The notes: generated by a model from the sequence alone, not told the origin. DNA of 20,221 nucleotides from Idiomarina sp. UBA6142 (GCA_002423905.1 DIVC01000015.1:1-20221), one strand, 5' to 3'; shown: positions 7,971 through 17,022, numbered from the stretch's first letter. Program-made: numbers and translations.

Positions 7971-8000
7971 CTTACAAACATTCATGTATGTATGTATAAT
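7971..8000 (+). promoter_or_regulatory. Promoter of the RND efflux operon
   Basis: A perfect -10 TATAAT lies at 7995-8000, with a weak -35 CTTACA at 7971-7976 (4 of 6 matches to TTGACA) at an 18-bp spacing. The start would be near 8007. AGAGGA at 8028-8033 is the ribosome-binding site, 6 nt before the ATG at 8040. The palindrome at 7973-7996 covers the spacer and part of both hexamers, as expected for a repressed promoter. Confidence 0.65.
7973..7996. promoter_or_regulatory. 24-bp palindromic operator, AcrR/TtgR-like (TetR family)
   Basis: The left half is TACAAACATTCA and the right half TGTATGTATGTA; 20 of 24 bases fit a perfect dyad. The pattern closely resembles the operators I recall for E. 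coli AcrR and P. putida TtgR, both TetR-family repressors of RND pumps, at about 20 of 24 positions each. Its place across the pump promoter supports repression by blocking RNA polymerase. It also lies about 55 bp ahead of the divergent leftward gene. The cognate repressor gene is not in this window. Confidence 0.7.
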
Positions 8001-8039
8001 CACATGCATTGAAACGCACTACTTAAAAGAGGATTACAC

Positions 8040-9182
8040 ATGCGTCAACGCTCTATCGCAGTGCTCAGCCTAGCATTTGCGACGACTTTTTGGTTAACCG
8101 CTTGCGGTCAAGCGGAACAAACAAGCGACGGTATGTACGCTGGCGGTCCGCAAACTGTCGGAGTGGTAACGATCACTCCACAATCAGTCCCTTGGTCAAC
8201 CTCATTACCAGGTCGCGTCACCGCTTTTAAAGTAGCAGAAGTACGACCACAGGTCAGCGGTATTCTGCTTGAACAACGTTTTATTGAAGGCAGTTTCGTC
8301 AAGCAAGGCGAACCACTTTATCAACTCGACCCCGCGTTATTTGAAGCCGAACTGGCTACAGCAGAGGCTGCTCTTGCCAGTGCAGAAGCCCTCTTGCAGT
8401 CGAGCAAAGCGCGCTACCAACGCTCGCAAGAACTATTAACTAGACAGGTGATCAGTCAACAAGACTTCGATGAAGCTGAAGCTAACTTCTTAACCGCCGA
8501 CGCCAACCAAAAAGTTGCCACAGCAGCTTTACAAAAAGCACTGCTGAATCTCGATTATACCCGCGTCAAAGCACCAATTTCGGGCCGTGTAGGCCGCTCG
8601 TCAGTGACTGCCGGGGCTTTGCTTCAAGCAGGACAAACCCAGCCATTAACTAGTATCCACCAGCTCGACCCTATCTACGTTGATATCGTGCAAAGTAGTC
8701 AAGACTTTATGCAACTGCAGCGGGCCGTTCGTGATGGCCGTCTGCAAACCACTGCTGATCAAGGAGCACAGGTGACCATTCAGTTGGATGGTAGCGTTAA
8801 TCAGCAACTCAGTGGCACCTTGCTCTTTAATGAAGTTACCGTGGATACCAACACCAGTGCTATCACCTTGCGAGCGCAATTTGATAATGCCGAACAATGG
8901 CTGTTACCCGGTATGTACGTGCGCGCAGAATTAGCCACGGGTGAACTTCAGCAAACCTTGTTAGCACCGCAGCAAGGGGTCACCCGCGATCCACGCGGCC
9001 GCCCGACCGCCTTGGTGGTTAACGCCAATAATGAAGTAGAACTGCGCTATTTGCGCTTAGCGGGTACCTATCACGCGAACTGGATTGTTATTGATGGCTT
9101 AGTAGCCGGTGATCGCGTGATTGTTGAAGGGCTGCAAAAAATTCAGCCCGGCGTCCAAGTGATGGTAGAGGAAGTGCAGTAA
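8040..9182 (+). CDS. acrA: RND efflux periplasmic adaptor (membrane fusion lipoprotein), AcrA/MexA-like
   Basis: A 380-residue protein with a lipoprotein signal: hydrophobic N-terminus and lipobox LTAC with Cys22. Next come the barrel-sandwich half near VAEVRPQVSGILLEQRF, a coiled-coil hairpin (about residues 100-165, rich in Ala, Gln and Glu), the second lipoyl half with YTRVKAPISGRVG, the beta-barrel domain, and the membrane-proximal domain ending in GLQKIQPGVQV. Length and order fit AcrA/MexA. It joins the inner-membrane pump to an outer-membrane channel of the TolC type; no such channel gene is in the window. It is first in the operon, with a strong promoter, an AcrR-like operator and the pump gene only 3 nt downstream. 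The symbol indicates family; orthology to E. coli AcrA is not proven. Confidence 0.93.
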   Translation: MRQRSIAVLSLAFATTFWLTACGQAEQTSDGMYAGGPQTVGVVTITPQSVPWSTSLPGRVTAFKVAEVRPQVSGILLEQRFIEGSFVKQGEPLYQLDPALFEAELATAEAALASAEALLQSSKARYQRSQELLTRQVISQQDFDEAEANFLTADANQKVATAALQKALLNLDYTRVKAPISGRVGRSSVTAGALLQAGQTQPLTSIHQLDPIYVDIVQSSQDFMQLQRAVRDGRLQTTADQGAQVTIQLDGSVNQQLSGTLLFNEVTVDTNTSAITLRAQFDNAEQWLLPGMYVRAELATGELQQTLLAPQQGVTRDPRGRPTALVVNANNEVELRYLRLAGTYHANWIVIDGLVAGDRVIVEGLQKIQPGVQVMVEEVQ

Positions 9183-9185
9183 TTT

Positions 9186-12100
9186 ATGGCTAAATTTTTC
9201 ATTGATCGACCCATTTTTGCTTGGGTTATTGCCATTCTTATCATGCTTGGCGGCGGCCTCGCTGTTACCCAGCTGCCGGTTGAACAATACCCTGCAATCG
9301 CACCACCGTCGGTGCAAATAAATGCCAGCTATCCGGGCGCCACTGCGGCCACGCTTGAACAAAGCGTGACCCAAGTGATAGAGCAAAACCTGAACGGCAT
9401 TGATAACTTGATGTACTTTTCATCAACCAGTGACTCACAAGGTAACGCTAGTATTACCCTGACCTTCGCGACTGGCACCGATGCCGATATTGCCCAGGTA
9501 CAAGTGCAGAATAAGTTACAATTGGCGTTGCCGCTGTTGCCGCAAGAAGTGCAAGATCAGGGCCTCGTGGTGGCCAAAGCCAATAATTCGTTTTTGATGG
9601 TTATTGGACTGATATCAACTAACCCAGATATTGATCAAATTGACCTTGGTGATTATGTTGCCAGTAATTTGCAGGACCCTATTAGTCGTACTTCCGGCGT
9701 CGGCAGTGTGCAATTATTTGGTAGCCCCTATTCCATGCGGATCTGGCTCGATCCCGATCGGCTCAATCGTTATAGCCTGACACCACAAGATGTGGTACTC
9801 GCCTTGCGCGAGCAAAATAATCAGGTCGCCGCCGGTCAATTAGGCGGCTCTCCAGCCATTGCCAATCAGCGTCTGACCTCGTCTATCATTGCACAAACGC
9901 GATTGCAAACAGTTGCTGAATTTGAACAGATTCTACTCAAGGTCAATACGGATGGCTCCGCCGTTACCGTTGCCGATATCGCTGAAGTTGAATTAGGCGG
10001 CGAAAACTATGGCATCACCGGTCGTTACAACCGTCAAGCTGCGTCTGGCTTAGCGGTTAATCTAGCGACCGGAGCCAACGCCTTGGATACCGCGGCGAAT
10101 GTCAAAGCCACCTTAGCTGAGTTGGAACAGTTTTTCCCTCAGGGTATTACAGCAGTCATTCCTTATGACACCACCCCGTTTGTAGAAATATCCATTCAGG
10201 AAGTAGTGAAAATCCTGTTTGAAGCGGTGTTGCTGGTGTTCTTGCTGATGTTTTTGTTTTTGCAGAATCTGCGCGCTACGTTAATCCCTGCCTTTGCAAT
10301 TCCCGTCGTTCTGCTTGGTACCTTCGGCATCATGTCCGCGTTTGGGTTTACCATTAACACACTGACCTTGTTCGGTATTGTTTTAGCCATAGGCTTGCTG
10401 GTTGACGATGCTATCGTAGTGGTTGAAAACGTTGAACGGTTAATGACCGAAGAAGGTTTATCGCCGCGCGCTGCCACCATTAAATCAATGCAGCAAATCA
10501 CCGGCGCGCTGATTGCCATCGGCTTAGTTATGGCTGCAGTATTCGTGCCCATGGCGTTCTTTGGTGGCTCAACCGGTGCAGTGTATCGGCAATTCTCAAT
10601 CACTATTATTTCGGCCATGAGTTTGTCGGTACTGGTGGCGATTATCTTCTCGCCGGCGCTTTGTGCGACCTTGTTAAAACCCGTACATAGTCAACCAAAG
10701 GGGTTCTTCGCCCTATTTAACCGAGGCTTAGCACGCTTTACCAGCAGTTACAGTCAATCCGTCCAAACTATGATCCAGCGCAGTGGTCGGTTTGTTTTGC
10801 TGTATGGCGGTCTCCTGTTGGTGCTTGGATTCTTGTTCGCACGCATGCCAAGCTCATTTATTCCCAACGAGGACCGCGGTGTATTCCTGACCCAAATGCA
10901 GCTTCCGGCAGGTGCAACCAAAGAGCAATCGCTGCAGACCATGGCCAAGATTGAAGATTACTTACTTGACCAGGCACAAGGTATTCAGTCGGTATTTTCG
11001 GTGGTCGGGTTTAGCTTTAGCGGCCAGGGACAAAATGCCGGTTTAGTCTTTGTACGCTTAACCGATTGGGATGAACGTACGACTCCAGAATTACAAATCG
11101 ATGCCATTATTGGTCAAGCATTTGGCTATTTTAGCCAAATTCGTGAAGCCATGGTGTTTGCCTTCAACTTACCTTCTATTCCAGAATTAGGCACTGCCAG
11201 TGGTTTTAATTTGTATTTACAAGACCGCGGTGGTCTCGGTCATGACAATTTGCTTGAGGCACAGAACCAGCTCCTTGGTATGGCCGCGCAAGAACCGTCG
11301 TTAACCGGTGTTCGACCCAATGGCATGGAAGATACCGCACAATTCCAAATCGACATCGACTATAACAAAGCCAAGGCACTGGGTTTATCGATCAGCGATA
11401 TTAACGCCACCCTGAGTAGCGCCTTCGGGGCTCGCTATGTGAATGATTTCACCGATCGCGGGCGGGTCAAGAAAGTTTACCTCCAAGGAAAGGCCGAAAG
11501 CCGCATGGTTCCTGAACACCTGCAGCAGTGGTACGTACGTAATAATCAAGGTGATATGGTGTCATTCTCCGCTTTCACCAGCAGCCGGTGGAGCTTCGGT
11601 CCACAGCGCCTAGAGCGCTACAACGGGGTGCCGGCAATGAACATTCAAGGTGAAGCAAGCCAAGGCTTTTCATCGGGTGAGGCCATGAACACGATGGAAC
11701 AGTTGATTAGCCGCTTACCAAGCGGCATAGGCTATGAATGGACCGGCATCTCTCTTGAGGAAAAAATCTCAGGCGATCAAGCACCTATGCTTTATGCACT
11801 ATCGCTGCTTATTGTCTTCCTGTGTTTAGCTGCCTTATATGAAAGTTGGTCAATTCCGTTTGCGGTCATGCTTACCGTGCCCTTAGGTATTCTGGGCGCG
11901 GTACTCGCAGCCACTATACGCGGGCTAGAAAACGATGTTTATTTTCAAGTCGGCTTGCTCACCACGGTTGGCGTATCGGCCCGAAACGCTATTTTGATTG
12001 TTGAATTTGCCAAAGATTTACAAGCGCAAGGTGTCGCCCTGCTAGATGCCACTCTGCAAGCGGTTAAACTGAGGATACGGCCGATATTGATGACGTCCTT

Positions 12101-12287
12101 AGCCTTTACCTTCGGGGTGTTGCCACTCGCATTATCCACTGGTGCCGGAGCTGTTAGCCGACAGGCTATTGGTACCGGGGTGATTGGTGGTATGCTGGGT
12201 GGAACTATTCTGGCTATTTTCTTTGTACCGTTATTGTTCTATATCGTGCGCAAACGTTTTCCGCCGAAGCCAGCGCTAGAGGATTAA
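9186..12287 (+). CDS. acrB: RND multidrug efflux pump, HAE-1 family, AcrB-like
   Basis: A 1033-residue inner-membrane proton/drug antiporter of standard AcrB length, with twelve membrane segments and two large periplasmic loops. It begins [17 protein letters not shown], typical of the family. The TM4 proton-relay pair falls at Asp407 and Asp408 ([13 protein letters not shown]), exactly the AcrB numbers. In TM10 the usual relay Lys (AcrB Lys940, in SAKNAIL) is Arg933 here (SARNAIL, codon CGA at 11982-11984). The equivalents of AcrB Arg971 and Thr978 are kept ([11 protein letters not shown]). It works as a trimer with the adaptor and an outer-membrane channel to expel drugs, detergents or similar compounds. 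Substrate range cannot be read from sequence. Confidence 0.95.
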   Translation: MAKFFIDRPIFAWVIAILIMLGGGLAVTQLPVEQYPAIAPPSVQINASYPGATAATLEQSVTQVIEQNLNGIDNLMYFSSTSDSQGNASITLTFATGTDADIAQVQVQNKLQLALPLLPQEVQDQGLVVAKANNSFLMVIGLISTNPDIDQIDLGDYVASNLQDPISRTSGVGSVQLFGSPYSMRIWLDPDRLNRYSLTPQDVVLALREQNNQVAAGQLGGSPAIANQRLTSSIIAQTRLQTVAEFEQILLKVNTDGSAVTVADIAEVELGGENYGITGRYNRQAASGLAVNLATGANALDTAANVKATLAELEQFFPQGITAVIPYDTTPFVEISIQEVVKILFEAVLLVFLLMFLFLQNLRATLIPAFAIPVVLLGTFGIMSAFGFTINTLTLFGIVLAIGLLVDDAIVVVENVERLMTEEGLSPRAATIKSMQQITGALIAIGLVMAAVFVPMAFFGGSTGAVYRQFSITIISAMSLSVLVAIIFSPALCATLLKPVHSQPKGFFALFNRGLARFTSSYSQSVQTMIQRSGRFVLLYGGLLLVLGFLFARMPSSFIPNEDRGVFLTQMQLPAGATKEQSLQTMAKIEDYLLDQAQGIQSVFSVVGFSFSGQGQNAGLVFVRLTDWDERTTPELQIDAIIGQAFGYFSQIREAMVFAFNLPSIPELGTASGFNLYLQDRGGLGHDNLLEAQNQLLGMAAQEPSLTGVRPNGMEDTAQFQIDIDYNKAKALGLSISDINATLSSAFGARYVNDFTDRGRVKKVYLQGKAESRMVPEHLQQWYVRNNQGDMVSFSAFTSSRWSFGPQRLERYNGVPAMNIQGEASQGFSSGEAMNTMEQLISRLPSGIGYEWTGISLEEKISGDQAPMLYALSLLIVFLCLAALYESWSIPFAVMLTVPLGILGAVLAATIRGLENDVYFQVGLLTTVGVSARNAILIVEFAKDLQAQGVALLDATLQAVKLRIRPILMTSLAFTFGVLPLALSTGAGAVSRQAIGTGVIGGMLGGTILAIFFVPLLFYIVRKRFPPKPALED

Positions 12288-12315
12288 TAACGGCTACACA
12301 GTCACCGAGGTGATT

Positions 12316-12828
12316 ATGCTATATCGTTACCTGTTGCTACTGGTTGCTGTATTAACGGCGTTTATTGGGGTGCAAATCCCCAATTTCTTGACGCAGTATC
12401 AGCAACGCCTTGACGCGCAGCACAGCGAAGCCATGGTGTATTATCGCCAATATCAGCAGATCGCCACCGCGCACTTTGGTGGCGATGTTCAACGCCTTAT
12501 TGACCATCACCGCGCCTCAACTGACGCAGCCATTCGCGATAGTGCCGAACCCATTCAAACCTTAGTCCATCGTATCGAACGTTTTCGTAGCCAACAACAA
12601 GGGCTGCAAACCGGTTATCTCGGGCAGTTGTGGTTTTTAGTCACGCAAGCGGACACTGAACTACGGGAAAACACCTGGAGAATGTATAGTTATAACGTGC
12701 CATTTACCCAACAGGCATTGCTAACTGGTTTAGCGTTTGCCTTACTGGTGGTGTTGGCGCTGGATGCCCTATTGAGCGGGCTTAAGCGTATAGTGCGCCG
12801 CCGCCCGCGACGGGTTAACGCTCACTAG
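12316..12828 (+). CDS. DUF2937 family membrane protein
   Basis: A 170-residue protein from the ATG at 12316, preferred over a GTG at 12310 because AGGTGAT directly ahead is the ribosome-binding site. It has an N-terminal membrane segment (about 3-20), a periplasmic helical region with many Gln and His, and a C-terminal membrane segment (about 133-155) followed by a very basic tail (KRIVRRRPRRVNAH). The layout, with IQIPNF-type motif VQIPNFLTQYQQRLDA near the first helix, is that of DUF2937. It sits 28 nt after the RND pump gene on the same strand with no terminator between, so it is probably cotranscribed. Function unknown. Its last 14 nt overlap the end of the convergent gene. Confidence 0.8.
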   Translation: MLYRYLLLLVAVLTAFIGVQIPNFLTQYQQRLDAQHSEAMVYYRQYQQIATAHFGGDVQRLIDHHRASTDAAIRDSAEPIQTLVHRIERFRSQQQGLQTGYLGQLWFLVTQADTELRENTWRMYSYNVPFTQQALLTGLAFALLVVLALDALLSGLKRIVRRRPRRVNAH

Positions 12829-13156
12829 TATCGCGGTATTCACCTTCAATCACCCGCCCACTCGCTTGGCTGCGCTGTGACTGCGTTGCTGAAGCTGATT
12901 GCCGAGCTGACTGCTGTGCCTTCTGTGCCGCTTGCTTAGCGGCCCGATTCAGCTGCCAAAATTGCTTAATGTCACGCCGACGGCGCCACATCAACGGCAA
13001 TAGTAAAATCCAGCCCAACAAAAGAAACAGCAAACCTAGACCGATGGCTATGACAACGACCACCCCCATGAGCAACCAACTTAGAATCAGCAGCAACGGG
13101 TTTGCCCCAGCAGCAGGGGTTAATTTTGATCGCATAGTGCGGAGGTAAATCAGCAT
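12815..13156 (-). CDS. Small membrane protein with C-terminal VIEGEY motif
   Basis: A 113-residue protein that I cannot place in a named family. Residues about 20-55 are strongly hydrophobic, forming two helices or one hairpin (LLLILSWLLMGVVVVIAIG and LLFLLLGWILLLPLMW), followed by a basic RRRR cluster, an Ala/Gln/Ser-rich helical tail and the end VIEGEYRDTSER. A VIEGEY-like tail occurs in various small proteobacterial membrane proteins. The chosen ATG at 13154-13156 has GAGAG close by; an in-frame ATG at 13133-13135 lacks a ribosome-binding site. It lies 52 nt after the YgjV gene on the same strand and ends inside the 3' end of the DUF2937 gene. It is likely real but its role is unknown. Confidence 0.65.
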   Translation of the reverse strand: MLIYLRTMRSKLTPAAGANPLLLILSWLLMGVVVVIAIGLGLLFLLLGWILLLPLMWRRRRDIKQFWQLNRAAKQAAQKAQQSARQSASATQSQRSQASGRVIEGEYRDTSER

Positions 13157-13208
13157 AGAGCTCTCACGGTAACTGCATCTGTAGCTATTATGTGGGCGAC
13201 CACGCTGA

Positions 13209-13727
13209 TTACAAGCGTTGCTCGCGCTTATCTTGTAACAATTTGAGTAAAATACTGGTTAAATTGACGATATTAAATACTGTTCCAGATAAACTTCCGA
13301 CCAGTACCGAATACATCAATCCCAATACTTCCGCCATTAAAAACCAGCGGCGAATTAAGTCGGGATCGTTCAGCTTAATTGACCCAACGGTGAAGATAAT
13401 CGAAGAGCTATAAGCCAAGGCGAGTGCCCAGTATACTGGCTGGCCACCTTGCGGAAACATCAGTTCGTACACTAAGAAGGCGATATTCACCGCAACAAAG
13501 AACCAAAGTACCCGGGGCCCTTGCCAGCGTATCGCAATAAGATTTCGAAAGAAGGCAATGCCGGTAACAATGCTACCGGCAATTGCATCAATCATAAAAA
13601 AATGTACCGATAAACAACCCAGTGCGATAGCCGATATGAATCGATATCTATTCGCACTGGGTTGGCGGTAAGCAATAAAGTTTAAAACCAGCGCAACAGC
13701 ACCAAAACTTTCCGCCAATAAATTCAC
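13209..13727 (-). CDS. YgjV family inner-membrane protein
   Basis: A 172-residue, highly hydrophobic protein with about six membrane segments and short loops. It resembles the YgjV (Imp-YgjV) family: an N-terminal FGAVALVLNFIAYRQPS segment, CLSVHFFMIDAIAGS, and a charged stretch KLNDPDLIRRWFL before the last two helices. The start is GTG at 13725-13727; there is no better in-frame start, and it aligns with the usual family N-terminus. It begins 6 nt after the stop of the PA-domain M28 peptidase gene, so it is probably cotranslated with it. No function is known for the family. Confidence 0.82.
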   Translation of the reverse strand: MNLLAESFGAVALVLNFIAYRQPSANRYRFISAIALGCLSVHFFMIDAIAGSIVTGIAFFRNLIAIRWQGPRVLWFFVAVNIAFLVYELMFPQGGQPVYWALALAYSSSIIFTVGSIKLNDPDLIRRWFLMAEVLGLMYSVLVGSLSGTVFNIVNLTSILLKLLQDKREQRL

Positions 13728-13733
13728 GAAGGG

Positions 13734-15401
13734 CTACTGCCGCTGACTTTGGGTGGCATCACGGATACCACGGAACTCATTACCTTCAAACCAGTTTGGC
13801 CACGCGCTACTATTCGCTAACTCATGCCCAACTTGGTAGTACAACCATAAATCTTGCTGGACTCCGCGTAGATCCCAATTTGGGTCATATTCGTCAGCAG
13901 GCTTATGATAAGCATCACGCAGGTACTCAGCGCGCTTTTCTTGGCCATAACTGACGCCATACTCAATGTGATCGTTACCACCTTTTGCGTACAGCATCGG
14001 CACGCCACGCTTAGCGAGATTAAAATGATCTGAACGATAGAACGAGCCTACTTCAGGCATCGGTTCCGGTGCGACATAACGACCCTGCTGTTCCACATAC
14101 TTCGCTAAGTAATCTTCGAGTTCAGAATTACCATAACCAACCACTACCATGTCACGCATCGGTCCATATACATTCATCACATCCATATTGATGCCAGCGA
14201 CGGCTTTCGCTAACGGCAACATGGGGTAATCCGCATACCAGTCTGAGCCCAATAAACCGCGTTCCTCAGCGGTAACCAGGATAAACACAACAGAACGTTC
14301 TGGAGCCGGTTGGCTGGCATAAAACTCGGCCAATGCCATAACCCCTGCAGTACCACTTGCGTTATCCTGCGCACCATTAAAAATACCATCGTCTGGGTTG
14401 ATCGGGTCAACTCCCATATGGTCCCAATGCGCCATGTAAATGACATGTTGGTCCGGATATTTTGTGCCTTCGATATAACCGACTAGGTTTGGCGAATCCA
14501 AATAATCGAATTTAGTGGCCACACTCAGTGACATCGAAACGCCTAAATCAATCGCCTTGAAATCCGCTTGTTGCGCTGCTTGACGCATGCTTTGATAATC
14601 ATGACCGAGGCGGGCAAACAAGCTATCTGCGCTGGCTTGGGTCAGCCAGCCTTCGACCTCACTACGGTCCATATTTTTGTTGTCACGGGCCAAGTCAAAC
14701 CGTTGCGGTGAGCCACCGGCAACCACCGCCCAGCCATAGCCAGCCGCACCGGTTTCATGAATGACCAGAATACCCGCAGCACCTTGCCGCGCTGCTTCTT
14801 CAAACTTATAGGTCCAGCGACCATAATAGGTCATGGCTTTGCCATTGAAGACTTCCGGATCGCCGCTGTCATAGCCGGGATCATTCACCAGCACGACTAC
14901 GGTTTTTCCTGCAACGTCTAAGCCATCATAATCGTTCCAACCAAATTCCGGAGCAACAATACCGTAACCAGCAAAGACCATTGGGCTATCAACTAATGCA
15001 ACGTTTTCCTGCACCCGAGGTGACCACGCCATCATATCGGTGCGATAGTTCAGAGCCGCCAAGTCGGTATGGTTAAAACGCATTTCACTGACTTGATAAG
15101 GCAACATGCGCACTAACGGTACTGGTTGCTGATAACTACCGGTGTTGGCATTAAATGGTTTGATGCCCCACTGTGAAAATTTTTCTTCCACAAAAGCGAC
15201 CGTTTTAGCCTCACCCTCACTCGCGGGAGCGCGGCCGGCAAAATCGTCAGCACTCAAGGTTTCTAAATAGCCCCGATAATTTTCGTTGAAACTATACCAG
15301 TCAACGCTAACAGCACTCGACTGTTTGCTTTCAGTAGGTTCGGGGGCTGGGCTACAAGCCAACAACAAAGCTGTTGTTGCTAACACCGTGAGGTGTTTCA
15401 T
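13734..15401 (-). CDS. M28 family metallopeptidase lipoprotein with inserted PA domain
   Basis: A 555-residue aminopeptidase-like protein. The signal MKHLTVLATTALLLACSP has a lipobox with Cys16, so it is probably anchored to the envelope facing the periplasm or the outside. A protease-associated (PA) domain covers about residues 130-260 (APEFGWNDYDG, GKTVVVLVNDPGY, AAGILVIHE). The catalytic domain holds the metal ligands and base in canonical form: His325 in AHWDHMG, Asp346 in QDNASG, Glu379/Glu380 in AEERG, Asp in NMDVMN, and His in SDHFN. It should cleave N-terminal amino acids from peptides using two zinc ions. AGGAG lies 8 nt before the ATG. It is 19 nt after the DUF192 gene and 6 nt before the YgjV gene, apparently in one operon. 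Confidence 0.92.
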   Translation of the reverse strand: MKHLTVLATTALLLACSPAPEPTESKQSSAVSVDWYSFNENYRGYLETLSADDFAGRAPASEGEAKTVAFVEEKFSQWGIKPFNANTGSYQQPVPLVRMLPYQVSEMRFNHTDLAALNYRTDMMAWSPRVQENVALVDSPMVFAGYGIVAPEFGWNDYDGLDVAGKTVVVLVNDPGYDSGDPEVFNGKAMTYYGRWTYKFEEAARQGAAGILVIHETGAAGYGWAVVAGGSPQRFDLARDNKNMDRSEVEGWLTQASADSLFARLGHDYQSMRQAAQQADFKAIDLGVSMSLSVATKFDYLDSPNLVGYIEGTKYPDQHVIYMAHWDHMGVDPINPDDGIFNGAQDNASGTAGVMALAEFYASQPAPERSVVFILVTAEERGLLGSDWYADYPMLPLAKAVAGINMDVMNVYGPMRDMVVVGYGNSELEDYLAKYVEQQGRYVAPEPMPEVGSFYRSDHFNLAKRGVPMLYAKGGNDHIEYGVSYGQEKRAEYLRDAYHKPADEYDPNWDLRGVQQDLWLYYQVGHELANSSAWPNWFEGNEFRGIRDATQSQRQ

Positions 15402-15420
15402 GATGGCATCTCCTGTCTTG

Positions 15421-15903
15421 TTATTCTTGTGATTTACACTCAGTCACGTGGGTACCGAGCGCAATATTATACTGACTAAAATAACCTAAATTCATTTCCA
15501 AGGCGTGTTGATACGGCACCTTCGGCGCATAGACGGGGCAGCGAGTCGGATCAATACTATCACACGGCTGCATTTGAATAATTTTAACGATACGCTGCTG
15601 ACTATCTAAATAGGCAATGTCCAGCGGGATCCACGTGTTATACATCCAAAACCCATTGTCACCGGAGCGCTCACTGTTATAGCGAAACCACATACCTTGA
15701 TGCTCCTCCAAGCTCTCCCGCATCATTAAACCCCGCGCTCGTGCGGCATCGGTAGCTGCAACCTCTGCGGTAATGACGGCTGGGTGTCCAGCAATACATA
15801 GCGACACCTGCGGCAAACTGGAGGCATAACTTGCTGCAGCCATGGCCAACCAAGGAGCAGTCACCATAACTACAGCCCATCGAGCGAAAAAAGGTAAATT
15901 CAT
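15421..15903 (-). CDS. DUF192 family secreted protein
   Basis: A 160-residue protein with an N-terminal signal peptide (hydrophobic residues 8-27, likely cleavage near ASYA-SS). The mature part fits DUF192: RARGLMMRESL, then GMWFRYN, then FWMYNTWIPLDIAYLDS, and an ALEMNLGYF segment near the end. The typical family motif FWMKNT has Tyr in place of Lys. Cys113 and Cys121 (approximate), between IIQMQP and PVYAPK, may form a disulfide, which fits a periplasmic site. Function is unknown for the family. It is first in a leftward unit with the M28 peptidase and YgjV genes. AGAG lies ahead of the ATG; no convincing sigma-70 promoter was found in 15904-15976. Confidence 0.88.
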   Translation of the reverse strand: MNLPFFARWAVVMVTAPWLAMAAASYASSLPQVSLCIAGHPAVITAEVAATDAARARGLMMRESLEEHQGMWFRYNSERSGDNGFWMYNTWIPLDIAYLDSQQRIVKIIQMQPCDSIDPTRCPVYAPKVPYQHALEMNLGYFSQYNIALGTHVTECKSQE

Positions 15904-15976
15904 AGATAATCTCTAAGGCTATTCACTAAGCGCTAGTATGGCGCGAATAACCGCGGAAAAGAAGTATTACCCAAGC

Positions 15977-16000
15977 AAAAAAAAGGCCTCAAACGAGGCC
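15977..16000 (-). terminator. Intrinsic terminator after the DUF4382 gene
   Basis: On the minus strand GGCCTC (16000-15995), the loop GTTT and GAGGCC (15990-15985) form a perfect 6-bp GC-rich stem, followed by eight T (15984-15977). It lies 26 nt past the stop codon of the DUF4382 gene. It would insulate that gene from the DUF192 operon. Confidence 0.9.
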
Positions 16001-16026
16001 CAATGGGAGAGACAACCAACAAACCA

Positions 16027-16995
16027 CTAATCAACGCTGAAATTGACTTGCACAACGGTACCATTGGCATTGACTACAAACTCAGTCGTGCTAATGAACT
16101 CAATAACATCATCGGCTTCAGCATCATCATTAGTTTGACAAGTCCAAGCGGCGGTATAATCACCTTGATCGACGAAGCCTATCTCGAACTGATAAGCACT
16201 GACATTATCGTAGTAGACGCCAGTAACTGCATAAGGTTCAATGCTTTCACTACCACCTACATCAGCTAAGTCGGTAACGTTTAGATCATGTCCAGGGTAG
16301 AGATAGACAGCAGCAACCGGAACACTGATATTAGTTGGCGCGACGCTACATTCATTATTAATCAGCAATGCTTCAGCAACCGTCCCTTCAACATGACCAA
16401 TCAATGCATTATCGACTAAACGAACGCCTCGCGGCTTAAGAAAATACCCTGCTTGGCCGACTGGATTCACCAGTGCTTGGCGTAAGTCAAACTCAACCGT
16501 ATAATTTGCCTGACCACCCGCAGATAAGGTTACCCCATCAAATTTAAGTTCGTTTGAAGGCACCGATAGTGGTATTTTTTGCGCCGCAACTTGCACATAA
16601 GAACCATTTGCCATCACCAATCTTATTTGGTTGTAGACACCCGCTTTCACTTTAACACCGGTGAGAATGTTTTCCGAATCACTGCCGGTTAAGGTCAGTA
16701 GATTAATGCCGCGCGTATTTGCAATGGTAGCGCCGCTAGCATCCTTACAAACATCGTTACTCGCAATAGCATTGCTATGTTCACCAATTTTGAAAACCTG
16801 CGTGCCTTCGCCATTTCCAATCAGTTCAATAGCGCTAAAGCAAGCCCATACTTCATCGGCACTATCTACCGGTGCATCACTCACTGCCAGCGAGAATAGT
16901 GCGGTATCTGGCTCATCGCTCGAACCGCAAGCGGCTAGTAATAGCGAGGATGTCAGTAGTGTCATGCTCATGATTATCTGTCTATTTTTTAACAT
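16027..16995 (-). CDS. DUF4382 domain lipoprotein
   Basis: A 322-residue protein with a lipoprotein signal ending LLLAAC, with Cys23 as the lipid site and GSSDEPD after it. The body begins FSLAVSDAPVDSADEVWACFSAIEL, typical of DUF4382 (the 'sDAPvd' start and 'v.v.f..iel' strand), and continues with beta-strand-rich sequence including LLTLTGSDSENILTG and YNQIRLVMA. The C-terminal half (about 200-322) is a second beta-rich region. Four further Cys could form disulfides. GAGGTG lies 6 nt ahead of the ATG at 16993-16995. The gene stands alone, with its own candidate promoter and a clear terminator. Function unknown; a cell-surface or periplasmic binding role is only a guess. Confidence 0.87.
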   Translation of the reverse strand: MLKNRQIIMSMTLLTSSLLLAACGSSDEPDTALFSLAVSDAPVDSADEVWACFSAIELIGNGEGTQVFKIGEHSNAIASNDVCKDASGATIANTRGINLLTLTGSDSENILTGVKVKAGVYNQIRLVMANGSYVQVAAQKIPLSVPSNELKFDGVTLSAGGQANYTVEFDLRQALVNPVGQAGYFLKPRGVRLVDNALIGHVEGTVAEALLINNECSVAPTNISVPVAAVYLYPGHDLNVTDLADVGGSESIEPYAVTGVYYDNVSAYQFEIGFVDQGDYTAAWTCQTNDDAEADDVIEFISTTEFVVNANGTVVQVNFSVD

Positions 16996-17022
16996 AAATA
17001 CACCTCATTTAGTATGTCAACC

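Noticed and set aside
7514..7999. Three plus-strand open frames opposite the 149-codon membrane protein gene
   Set aside because: None has a good ribosome-binding site or protein-like composition; the minus-strand gene fits its operon spacing better.
10196..10618. 140-codon open frame on the minus strand inside the RND pump gene
   Set aside because: It lies antisense to the conserved TM3-TM6 region of the pump, and its Thr/Lys/Asn-rich product looks like a reverse-strand shadow with no ribosome-binding site.
13192..13203. Short GTGG/CCAC inverted repeat between the YgjV gene and the small membrane protein gene
   Set aside because: Only four base pairs and no T-run; not supportable as a terminator.
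17015..17020. Perfect TTGACA on the minus strand ahead of the DUF4382 gene
   Set aside because: A -10 at the right distance would fall on the start codon, so it cannot serve this gene in the usual way; the CTCACA/TATGAT pair fits better.
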